Assembly (NCBI GenBank): GCA_021324115.1
Contig: JAJPJS010000025.1
Location: forward strand, 386,122 to 450,121
Origin: Nitrososphaerota archaeon
GTDB lineage: Archaea > Thermoproteota > Nitrososphaeria > Conexivisphaerales > DTJL01
Direction: 5' to 3'
Length of the DNA: 64,000 nucleotides
Below the pieces are notes generated by a model. The model had not been told where the DNA came from. It was given only the letters and a program-made list of their open reading frames with translations, and searched no databases. Made by a program: the position numbers and the translations under genes. Shown piece after piece: positions 7,759 through 15,922 of this stretch (position 1 is the first letter of the stretch; every line of letters begins with the position of its first letter).

Positions 7759-8433
7759 TCAAACGGGTACCAGGTCGGCGAAAATGAAACCATCCCTTTC
7801 GACAACCTCTCCACGAACGAACCCTACGGGCGATTTGAATATGGGTCCATCGTAGGTGAATGTGTGGAACTCCCCCTTCTCCCCACAAGGGTCAACATTC
7901 TTCGGGAGAGACTCGATCAGCTCCAGGTTGTAGTCTTTGCCCGCATACTCCTTGCCGATCTTCTTGGGGTCCACCGTGCATATTGCCGCCTGAAAGCCGG
8001 ATTCGATTATTTTTCTTGATAATTTTCCTGGATCATATCCCCAGAGTGGGAAGATGCAGGACATGCCTGCCTGAGCCATCTTTTCTTCACGGTACTTGCG
8101 GATATCTTCCAGGTAGATGTCTCCAAATGCAACCTTGGTTACTCCTTGCGATTTTAAAGATTCGATCGCCTCCTTCATCTTTCTTTCATATTCTTCGTTT
8201 CCTGCCTTATACGTGATTTCCACCTGTAAAACGGGTATATCTATCGAACGTGACTGTCTGTTGAGAAGCTCACGTCTGACGCCATGCATGCTGATACGGT
8301 CGAACTCCTTGGTGATTGTGGTTAAAAGGGAGACCACCCTGTATCGTTTGTCTTTCATCAGTGTATAAAGCGCAAAGCTGCTGTCCTTTCCCCCGCTCCA
8401 GGACATGGCGATCGGTTCACGACTTGAAGGCAA
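7759..8433 (-). CDS. PP-loop ATP pyrophosphatase, Dph6-related
   Basis: A 224-residue member of the DUF71/adenine nucleotide alpha hydrolase group. The PP-loop SWSGGKDSSFALYTL is near the N-terminus, with VAFGDIYLEDIRKYREE in the middle and the family signature DPCGEKGEFHTFTYDGPIF near the end. Relatives include diphthine-ammonia ligase (last step of diphthamide on EF-2). The length and end are closer to the shorter Dph6-related group, so use in diphthamide synthesis is possible but not proved. Confidence 0.8.
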   Translation of the reverse strand: MPSSREPIAMSWSGGKDSSFALYTLMKDKRYRVVSLLTTITKEFDRISMHGVRRELLNRQSRSIDIPVLQVEITYKAGNEEYERKMKEAIESLKSQGVTKVAFGDIYLEDIRKYREEKMAQAGMSCIFPLWGYDPGKLSRKIIESGFQAAICTVDPKKIGKEYAGKDYNLELIESLPKNVDPCGEKGEFHTFTYDGPIFKSPVGFVRGEVVERDGFIFADLVPV

Positions 8434-8595
8434 CTATACAACACCTCTCAGGATGGTATGCCGGTTGATAATTATCAAACGATTCTGCAAGGTAGTAGAA
8501 GCCTCCTTATGATAATGCGAGGAAACCCCAGCAGGTGTACTTGGCCAAAAGGAGTTGATTGGATTGCAGGAGCCTCATCCCATCCAGCAAACCAA

Positions 8596-9102
8596 TCACC
8601 CGTGGGATGGTGCGGCTGACAGGTGCTCGTAAGGTGCGGAGCTTGGACCGTTGCCTGATTTCGCACCGGGTTTTTCCGGCCACGAAGGTTGCCAAATTCT
8701 TCTCCAGAATGCTGCTGCAATGGATAGGAAGGAAGCCAGCCAGATCACGTAAAATGCTGCACCCCATGTAACTGGGGCAGTGAGGTCGTTGTTCAGGTAA
8801 GGGCTCATCGTCAGCATACCTACTCCTATCAGGCCAAGAACACCGCTACCCAAAGGAAAAATACCTACGAGTCCTGCGATCGTGAGGATAATGACAGCTG
8901 CGACCAGCATGAAATCTGTTGTTAAAAGGTCAGTATCCCCACTCGATTCGACCGCACTGAGGTGGGACACAACCCTACCAAATGCTGAATATAGCGTGGA
9001 TGAGGTATCGGAAATGCCGGGAAGAGTGCCAAATGGCAAAAGAAATACGGAAACCAGAATTACGATCCCCATCGCCGCGCCCACTAGCCTGCCGGGATAC
9101 AC
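8596..9102 (-). CDS. hypothetical membrane protein, four predicted helices
   Basis: A 168-residue protein with hydrophobic segments at about 7-27, 66-82, 86-100 and 115-132, and a polar Pro/Gly/Ser-rich tail. The first two helices are separated by a loop of about 35 residues that probably faces outside. I recognise no family. It stands alone between the PP-loop gene and PepF. Confidence 0.6.
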   Translation of the reverse strand: MYPGRLVGAAMGIVILVSVFLLPFGTLPGISDTSSTLYSAFGRVVSHLSAVESSGDTDLLTTDFMLVAAVIILTIAGLVGIFPLGSGVLGLIGVGMLTMSPYLNNDLTAPVTWGAAFYVIWLASFLSIAAAFWRRIWQPSWPEKPGAKSGNGPSSAPYEHLSAAPSHG

Positions 9103-9221
9103 GTTGCATCTTTCCGATGAGGATTATTAAATTCTATCTTTGAACTGTTCCAGAAGCAGGCCTACACGATGCAGGTAAGTTACTGGTGGAGGTGAGTTCG
9201 CGTGTGGCTGAAAATTCTTTA

Positions 9222-11042
9222 TCATTCATGAATTTCCTTCAACTTCGTGGTCAACTCTCTGAGGACTCCAAAACCTCGTCTCCAAAATTCCTTTGATTCT
9301 AGGTCCACTCCCACCTCACTGAGTATTTTATGAGGGCTCGCCGAGCCACCGTACTCCAGGACCCTCATGTACTTTGGAACGAACTCCCGTCCCCTCTCGC
9401 GGTATTCATCATAAAGTGCAAGCGTCAGCAGGTTTCCGAACGCATATGCGTAGCAATAAAATGGGGTGTGGTAAATGTGGGGAATGTATGTCCACTCCCA
9501 CATGAATTCATTCGGGACATCCACAGAATCTCCAAACTGCTCCCGAAGAAGTTCGATGTAGATCCTGTTCAGGTCGTCAACTGTTTTACCGTCCTGAGCC
9601 GCTTTGTGCGCAGAAAGTTCGAACAGGACGAAATAAGCCTGCCTCTGGATCGTCGAATACATCTCGGCGAGCTTCTCCTCAAGTATACCGGACAGTGTTC
9701 CCTTATCGGCGACTCTTTCGGTCATGTAGTCATACAGGATCATTTCTCCGAAAACCGAGGCTGTCTCAGCAAGGACAAGGGGCGGAGAATATGTTAGGAT
9801 GGAATGCCTCGATGCTAGCTGGTCATGGACCGCATGCCCCGACTCGTGAGCTATTGTGTAAACGTCCCGCGTGGTGCCGGAGTAGCTCAGCAGGATATAG
9901 GGGGTTATTTTGGGTGTGACCTGGGAGCAATATGCGCCTGAAACCTTCCCCGGCCTTATCTCAGAATCAACATGTTGACTATCAAACACCTTCTTTGCAA
10001 GTGAAGAGAAACCAGCGTCAAATTTTGAGAAGGCAGAAAGGACGGTTGTCACTGCCTCGCTGTAGCCGGTCCTTGCCTCTTCTTTTTTCACCGGAGCATA
10101 GATGTCATACCTTCTGAGCCTCCTCATTCCAAGCATCTTTGCCTTCAACCTGAAAAAGTCCTGGAAAACCGAAGCATTCTCCCTGCAGGTCGCCAAAAGA
10201 ACTTCGACGGTCAGGTCGCTTATGTCATTCTCCAGATTGCGCGCAGAGATTGGAGTCCTGTAATTCCTAAGCGTGACGTTTTCGTTGTACCAGTCCTTTA
10301 CTATGTTTCTGTATATATCGCCCAGATGCTTGCCTTGTTCGGCATACTTCCTGAACAGGGTTACATAAGCCGCCTTTCTGGTTGCGGGATCCGGGGAGAA
10401 GGCGAGCCTCACAAGTTCGCTGGTTACAAACGTCTTTGGCTTGCCTGATTCATCCTTCAGAAGCTTGCCGTTAACCCTGACCCTGTAGGTGAACTCGGAG
10501 GTGAGCCTTTCGTAGTGTCTGACCCAGGCGTTCGAACCGGTTGTGTTTTTCAGGTTTATTGCCTGCTCCACAGGTTCCTGAAGTGTGTGGGGTGCCCTCT
10601 TCCTGATGGAAGAAAGAAAGTATACAAAGTCAGGATCGCCCGAGGGTACAAGGGTTCTATGCTTCTCTTCCGGAAGAGATATCCACCATAGCCTGAAAAA
10701 CATCGTCCTGTTCTCCACCTCCGCCAGGAAATCCTGAGTGGCGGCGAATTCCGCTGATGCCTTCTCCGATCTTGTGTCCTCTGAGAATTTCATGTATGAG
10801 TATGAGGCCAGCCGGGCTGTTGACTCGCTTATGCGTTCGAGCATTGTCAGTGCATTCATAACTTCGGAGGCAGTTGCCATGCTCAGCTTTGGCCGGAGGG
10901 CTTCGAACCTTTTCATCTCCGTATAGACATCTTTCTTCACTCTGCTGTATGAATTCGGACCTTCGTCGAGCACATCGGAGAGACGCCATCTTCCAGCTTC
11001 GTACACAGTACTATTCAACTGCGAAAAAGCCTTCTGTATCAT
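9222..11042 (-). CDS. pepF: M3 family oligoendopeptidase, PepF type
   Basis: A 606-residue zinc metallopeptidase with the usual M3B length. The catalytic motif HESGHAVHD holds the HExxH residues, and EMILYDYM and the C-terminal YCYAYAFGNLLTLALYDEY match the oligopeptidase F group. It degrades short peptides in the cytoplasm. Neighbouring amino-acid permease and ProRS genes share its direction, but gaps of 70-80 bp leave an operon open. Confidence 0.92.
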   Translation of the reverse strand: MIQKAFSQLNSTVYEAGRWRLSDVLDEGPNSYSRVKKDVYTEMKRFEALRPKLSMATASEVMNALTMLERISESTARLASYSYMKFSEDTRSEKASAEFAATQDFLAEVENRTMFFRLWWISLPEEKHRTLVPSGDPDFVYFLSSIRKRAPHTLQEPVEQAINLKNTTGSNAWVRHYERLTSEFTYRVRVNGKLLKDESGKPKTFVTSELVRLAFSPDPATRKAAYVTLFRKYAEQGKHLGDIYRNIVKDWYNENVTLRNYRTPISARNLENDISDLTVEVLLATCRENASVFQDFFRLKAKMLGMRRLRRYDIYAPVKKEEARTGYSEAVTTVLSAFSKFDAGFSSLAKKVFDSQHVDSEIRPGKVSGAYCSQVTPKITPYILLSYSGTTRDVYTIAHESGHAVHDQLASRHSILTYSPPLVLAETASVFGEMILYDYMTERVADKGTLSGILEEKLAEMYSTIQRQAYFVLFELSAHKAAQDGKTVDDLNRIYIELLREQFGDSVDVPNEFMWEWTYIPHIYHTPFYCYAYAFGNLLTLALYDEYRERGREFVPKYMRVLEYGGSASPHKILSEVGVDLESKEFWRRGFGVLRELTTKLKEIHE

Positions 11043-11112
11043 TTTATAAAGTTTGGTGGCTTCGTAAAGAGGAAGAGGGTGGAATATGATAGATCCGTTT
11101 GATGATAAAAAA

Positions 11113-12645
11113 TCAATCAGGTGGTAATTCTTTGAAGGCCAGGGAGATGTCGATACCTCTGCTTCTGTGGTAGAACTTGGATAGGGTGTAGGCCAGTATC
11201 CCGAATACTACGGTTCCGATGACATAGCCGTACGCCAGTGGATTCGCGCCCCAGATTGAGCCATACTCCAGAAATTGCGAGATCAGATAGGTGAATGAAG
11301 CAGCCTGGAGAATTCCGAACACTCCGAGTACTGCCCTGGAGCTTCCTCTCTCCTTCTTTATCCCGTAGAAGGCAGCGGCGAGTCCCACGATTCCGAAGTA
11401 GGCCATGTTTGCCACGATGATACCGTAGAGCGAAGTGAATGTTCCATAAAGGAAGGAGGCGGCTGCCAGCATTCCAAGTGTTACGCCAAGGTCGATGAGA
11501 TGGGCAGCGACGGGCGAACCAAACCTGTGATTGACCTCTGAAAGCTTCGTCGGCAGGAATCTGTCAAATGACTGTGCAAGAAGGTATCTGGAGAACACGA
11601 TCACCCCATAGGCGAGTATCACCATAGTCCATATTATCCAGCCCAACCCCAGTATCGCCTGGACAATGGCGTTGCCTGACACGCCCATGGCCAGCGTCCA
11701 GAAGTTGAAGGAGTAGTCGTTTACGAGTGCAGAGTTGTAGTAGGCAGAGTTTATGAACGGCTGCCCGGCCACAAGATACATAGTGGCGTAGGCACCCGTA
11801 ATGAGTGAGAACACGAGAACTGCCGATATGGGTGTACTCCAACGTATGCTGTTTCTTCCCTTCAGTTCGGAAGCAACCCCAGGGCTGGCATTGAGCCACG
11901 GGTAAGTGAAGAATGCGAAATATGGTACCAAAAGCAATGTGTTACCCCAGTTAATGCTTGGACCGGAGTATGACGATGCGATAGCGGCATAGGTGAGAGA
12001 GGAATTGCCCAGCGAACTCATGTAGTTCACGACCCCCTGCCTGCCTCCAATCAACAGGACAGATATCGCAAGGAGTGTCGTAATTACACCGATGATCATC
12101 ATGGCCGACACGAGCTTGTAGCCCGCCTTTGGCTTAAATATGTTGACAAGAATCAGAACGGTGAAGATTACTGCGCCCACTCCGAACTGCTCCAGCGGCG
12201 CCGAACCTGGAACCGCCAGGTTCAGAAAACCCTGGTTTCCGAAAATGTATCCGACAGACCCGATGGCACTCACTACGGTTAGAAGAATCAGCGAGAAGTA
12301 TGGCAGGTTGCCGAATGTATATCCGGTTAGGGCGGAGATGTTTCCAACGAATCCGCCAAACGTCCTTGAAACCCAGACGTAATCCCCACCGGTCCTCGGG
12401 AACCTTCTAGTCATCATCGTATAGACGATCACCTGAGGGACAGTAAGTCCAAATGCTATGACTGAGGCCATGACGATGTTTACTCCAGACATGGTTGGAA
12501 GGAACAGTGCAGTGAACCCCAGCACGGCAAGTGCGGCGCCTATTGACATATTACTTACGTTGAGTGCGACAGAATCCAGGAATGAAACGCTTTTCACAAG
12601 GCCTGTGCTTTCCCTGACAAAGACTGCAGATGTTTTCTCTTGCAT
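11113..12645 (-). CDS. APC family amino-acid permease
   Basis: A 510-residue transporter with about 12 hydrophobic helices. The N-terminal part (LDSVALNVSNMSIGAALAVLGF, then RRFPRTGGDYVWVSRTFGG) matches the amino acid-polyamine-organocation superfamily, in which helix 1 and the Gly-rich stretch of helix 6 bind substrate. Which amino acid is carried cannot be told. PepF downstream suggests peptide and amino-acid use as a theme. Confidence 0.85.
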   Translation of the reverse strand: MQEKTSAVFVRESTGLVKSVSFLDSVALNVSNMSIGAALAVLGFTALFLPTMSGVNIVMASVIAFGLTVPQVIVYTMMTRRFPRTGGDYVWVSRTFGGFVGNISALTGYTFGNLPYFSLILLTVVSAIGSVGYIFGNQGFLNLAVPGSAPLEQFGVGAVIFTVLILVNIFKPKAGYKLVSAMMIIGVITTLLAISVLLIGGRQGVVNYMSSLGNSSLTYAAIASSYSGPSINWGNTLLLVPYFAFFTYPWLNASPGVASELKGRNSIRWSTPISAVLVFSLITGAYATMYLVAGQPFINSAYYNSALVNDYSFNFWTLAMGVSGNAIVQAILGLGWIIWTMVILAYGVIVFSRYLLAQSFDRFLPTKLSEVNHRFGSPVAAHLIDLGVTLGMLAAASFLYGTFTSLYGIIVANMAYFGIVGLAAAFYGIKKERGSSRAVLGVFGILQAASFTYLISQFLEYGSIWGANPLAYGYVIGTVVFGILAYTLSKFYHRSRGIDISLAFKELPPD

Positions 12646-12723
12646 TATGCCGCATAAAGAGATAGCATTTATAGCCTTTGCTGATTGAAATCAAAAGGAC
12701 GTCTAAAGTCGAACGAAATAATA

Positions 12724-14184
12724 TCAGTATGATCTTGCTACGTATGCGATCGTCCCTGTCTCCCGGCCACATATAACGCATTTTCCAGGTTCTTCCGGCT
12801 GGTTGAGAGGCATGTTTGTGATCTTCGCTCCAGTTTCTTCCTTTATCTTCTTCTCACACTCAGGGCTTTCACACCAGTGAACCAGGGCAAATCCTTTCAT
12901 TCTGCTTATTACATCCTTTAGTTCTGTCAAATCCTCTGCCGCATGAGTATTGTTTTCCAGAAACGCCTTTGCCTTCGAATATAACGACTGCTGAATATCT
13001 TTCAAGGTTGACAGCACCTCCTCCTCAACCCTGTCGGACTGCACATCCCACTTTTTCATGGAATCTCTTCTGACAAATACAACCCTTTTCGATAATATGT
13101 CCCTTGGTCCGAGCTCAATTCTCAGGGGAATCCCTTTCATCTCCCACTCGTTGAATTTCCAGCCGGGTGTGTAGTAATCCCTGTCATCCAGATGCACCCT
13201 TGCAATTTGAGAAAGCCTTTCCCTGAGTTTTGATGCGGCATCCACAACTTCGATTCTCGATTTCACATCGAATATAGGCACGATGACGACCTGGACTGGG
13301 GCAACCTTCGGTGGGATTACGAGTCCCCTGTCATCGGAGTGCGTGGCCACCATCACACCAATTTCACGGGTGGTTATTGCAAATGTGTTCTGCCACGCGA
13401 ACTGTCTTTTCCCCTCCCTGTCCAGGTATGATATTTCGAAGGCTCTGGCAAAGTTCTGGCCATCTAGGTGAAAATCTGGCCCCTGAATCGCCTTGCCGTC
13501 GGGCATAAGATGCTCGATGCTATAGGACGCAACTGCGCCGGCGAACTTCTCACTCTCCGTCTTTTTTCCTATTACGCCCGGCAGCGCGAGATAGTCCTCC
13601 GTGATTTCCTTGTATATGCCCAGTATCTGGTCTCTTTCTGCCTCGGCCTCCTCCCTTGTGGCAAAAACTGTGTGTCCTTCGTTCCAGAGGAATTCCCTGC
13701 TCCTGAGAAAGGGGGTTGGATGCTTGAACTCCCACCTCAGTACGTTGTTCCACTGATTTAGTCTTAGAGGAAGGTCCCTCCATGACCTGATCCATTTTGA
13801 AAAAGACTCATACATTATCGTTTCCGACGTCGGCCTTATGGCCAGCCTTTCATCCAGCTTTGTTTCCCCAGTCTCGGTCACCCAGGCCACTTCTGGGGCA
13901 AATCCTTCCACATGCTGCTGCTCCTTCCTCAGAAGTCTTTCCGGTATCAGCAACGGAAAGTACACGTTTCTGATTCCTGCAGCCTTGAACATGGAGTCTG
14001 TAGCCTGCTGTATCTGCTCCCATATGGAGTAGGCAAGAGGCCTGAATACCAGACATCCGGAAACCGGGGAATAATCTGCCAGCTCGGATTTCAGAATGAC
14101 CTGAGTGTACCAGTCATCAAAGTCATCCGCTTTCTTTGCATTTATTCCCTTTTCTGACAATTCCCTTGCGCCTCCTTTCCTCAC
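12724..14184 (-). CDS. proS: prolyl-tRNA synthetase, archaeal/eukaryotic type
   Basis: A 486-residue class II synthetase that charges tRNA-Pro. Visible: N-terminal DFDDWYTQVILKSELADYSPVSGCLVFRP, motif 2 LNQWNNVLRWEFKHPTPFLRSREFLWNEGHT, the anticodon-binding region (VQVVIVPIF), and the C-terminal zinc domain (WCESPECEKK...GKCVICG) ending in Tyr as in the archaeal family. Length is normal. Single gene with its own upstream spacer of about 95 bp. Confidence 0.95.
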   Translation of the reverse strand: MRKGGARELSEKGINAKKADDFDDWYTQVILKSELADYSPVSGCLVFRPLAYSIWEQIQQATDSMFKAAGIRNVYFPLLIPERLLRKEQQHVEGFAPEVAWVTETGETKLDERLAIRPTSETIMYESFSKWIRSWRDLPLRLNQWNNVLRWEFKHPTPFLRSREFLWNEGHTVFATREEAEAERDQILGIYKEITEDYLALPGVIGKKTESEKFAGAVASYSIEHLMPDGKAIQGPDFHLDGQNFARAFEISYLDREGKRQFAWQNTFAITTREIGVMVATHSDDRGLVIPPKVAPVQVVIVPIFDVKSRIEVVDAASKLRERLSQIARVHLDDRDYYTPGWKFNEWEMKGIPLRIELGPRDILSKRVVFVRRDSMKKWDVQSDRVEEEVLSTLKDIQQSLYSKAKAFLENNTHAAEDLTELKDVISRMKGFALVHWCESPECEKKIKEETGAKITNMPLNQPEEPGKCVICGRETGTIAYVARSY

Positions 14185-14279
14185 CTTTGAATCGTTGCCT
14201 TTTCGTTGTATTGTAGCATATCTAACGTTTGCAGGTTAAGCCTTAATGGGGTTATAAATTCCGAACCCAAGAGACTTTA

Positions 14280-14501
14280 TCAGCCATCCATCTTGGTTGA
14301 TGATTGAGCGGATGCAGAACCGGGCCTTACGAAGTAAAGAAATACGAGAAGTACCACAACCACGGTGTCAGAAAGGTACAGTGTATAAAAGAGATGTGTA
14401 TCGACAAGCATCATCACCGTAAGAACGACAGCCAGAAGCACGAATATCATCATAATCTGGCGTACCAACCGTGCAAGATTCATGCCCGATTCGTGTTCCA
14501 T
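14280..14501 (-). CDS. small two-helix membrane protein
   Basis: A 73-residue ORF with two strongly hydrophobic segments (IMMIFVLLAVVLTVMMLV and VVVVLLVFLYFV) and a polar tail. It lies 42 bp downstream of another membrane protein gene on the same strand. No family recognised; moderate support from hydrophobicity and position only. Confidence 0.45.
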   Translation of the reverse strand: MEHESGMNLARLVRQIMMIFVLLAVVLTVMMLVDTHLFYTLYLSDTVVVVLLVFLYFVRPGSASAQSSTKMDG

Positions 14502-14543
14502 TTTGGGTTGCCGGAAGAAGGGGCCGAATATCAGCGTATATGA

Positions 14544-15257
14544 CTATTGCGCTTGAGAGGGGGTGTCGCCCTCCGCCCCTTTTGACTGTTTGATAGGTCC
14601 TGCCGGTGGCAGGCTCATGTGTGAGTATGTGTACACGACGATTGCGAAGACGAGGAAGAATGGAATCAAAAACAGGTCATCCAAAGAAACAACGGACTCC
14701 AAACCCCAGAACACAGAAAAGGATAGCAAAAGTGCGGAAACGACGATTTTCATGGAAGCCTGCTTAATCTTACGAACCTGGGACTGCAGTACTAGTGTTG
14801 CAACTATCACCACCAGTACTCCCATGGACAGACCGATGACGGTGGAATCGAAGCTCACAGGTATGAGTGCAACCAGCACGATCGCAGCCTCGAACGCCTC
14901 AACCATGCCAACCGAGAAGCCTGCCACCATGAGGCTTCTGTGCGATTCTTCCTCCCCTTGAAAGCCTCCCGTGCGGGTTCTGAGCACTGCACGCCTGGCA
15001 CTCCTCGCAAGTCTCAGCCCAAAGTAGAGGAGAAGCGCCGCCGCTATCAATCTGACATAAAACACCGGCAACAGGGCTATTGCCTTGCCCACTGCGAATG
15101 TAGGTACAAGCACCACCACCGTCCCTGCTATGACAGCCCCAAAGACGGCCATTCTCTTGGAGGTGTGATAGAGTGTGAGCCCGACCGCGGAGGCCTCCAC
15201 AAGCTCGAGCGTAGTGATGCCTAATGCTGCCAGTACAATACCTACTTCTATGCTCAT
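14544..15257 (-). CDS. predicted six-helix membrane protein with internal repeat (COG4280-like)
   Basis: The track ORF starts at 15434, but the hydrophobic protein begins at ATG 15257 (MSIEVGIVLAALG), giving 237 residues. Two halves each carry a Val-Glu-Ala motif in a helix (LELVEASAVGL and VGMVEAFEAAIVL), as in inverted-repeat transporters. The buried Glu residues suggest cation or solute transport, but this is inference. A charged loop of about 30 residues (RTRTGGFQGEEESH) separates the halves. Confidence 0.65.
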   Translation of the reverse strand: MSIEVGIVLAALGITTLELVEASAVGLTLYHTSKRMAVFGAVIAGTVVVLVPTFAVGKAIALLPVFYVRLIAAALLLYFGLRLARSARRAVLRTRTGGFQGEEESHRSLMVAGFSVGMVEAFEAAIVLVALIPVSFDSTVIGLSMGVLVVIVATLVLQSQVRKIKQASMKIVVSALLLSFSVFWGLESVVSLDDLFLIPFFLVFAIVVYTYSHMSLPPAGPIKQSKGAEGDTPSQAQ

Positions 15258-15377
15258 ACTTGGACCCTCATTATTGATGATTATATCTATTATTTCCCGA
15301 TATTGAGTATAATTGGAGGTCGACCGTTGTGTTAAGCTTAAGAATGACCGGACAAGGTAAGGGACTGCAAGAGTGAA

Positions 15378-15806
15378 TTGAAGCAGGTTGTCTGGACATA
15401 CATCGGTGTGCTGGTTCTCCTTAATCTGGCTCACGGATTACTTCTGATATTTGCTGGCATTCTGGTGATTGGTGGGCCTTATCTTGCCCCAAACCTCGAT
15501 ACAGCGGCCATCGGAGGTCAGTATCCGATGATCTATGCTCTTTCGTACGAGGGACTTGGAATCACATCGATACTGCTTGCATACCTTTGCCGACGGGGGT
15601 CACCTCCGGCATTTTTCGTGTCCGCCATATTTGGTTTGGCACTCATTGTCTCGGCAGCGATCGTCTACACATTTGTGAATGTGAGTTTTGACCCTCTCGA
15701 CCTTGTGGAGCTACCGATCGATGCCGCAATTGTCGTAGCGGGATTCGGAGGATACTCCAAGCAAGTTAATAGAACGTATCCATCCGGAAAAGGCACAGTC
15801 AGCTGA
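15378..15806 (+). CDS. hypothetical four-helix membrane protein
   Basis: A 142-residue ORF starting at TTG with hydrophobic segments at about 5-30, 45-65, 70-95 and 105-120. It is divergent from the COG4280-like gene. No family recognised. The downstream 116 bp before the glucoamylase gene hold nothing clear. Confidence 0.55.
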   Translation: MKQVVWTYIGVLVLLNLAHGLLLIFAGILVIGGPYLAPNLDTAAIGGQYPMIYALSYEGLGITSILLAYLCRRGSPPAFFVSAIFGLALIVSAAIVYTFVNVSFDPLDLVELPIDAAIVVAGFGGYSKQVNRTYPSGKGTVS

Positions 15807-15922
15807 CCTGAATGTTGCTGGCGGATACTCGGTCCTTCGACAACCGATTTAAGAAGATCCGGCTTTTCATTTCCAATCGACTCCAAAGCAACCTTAAAAC
15901 AGTACCGGCTTAGAGTCATCCG

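Noticed and set aside
7629-7814. N-terminal extension of the cyclase-like ORF
   Set aside because: Not like the family, overlaps the PP-loop gene, and the TATA box lies downstream of it.
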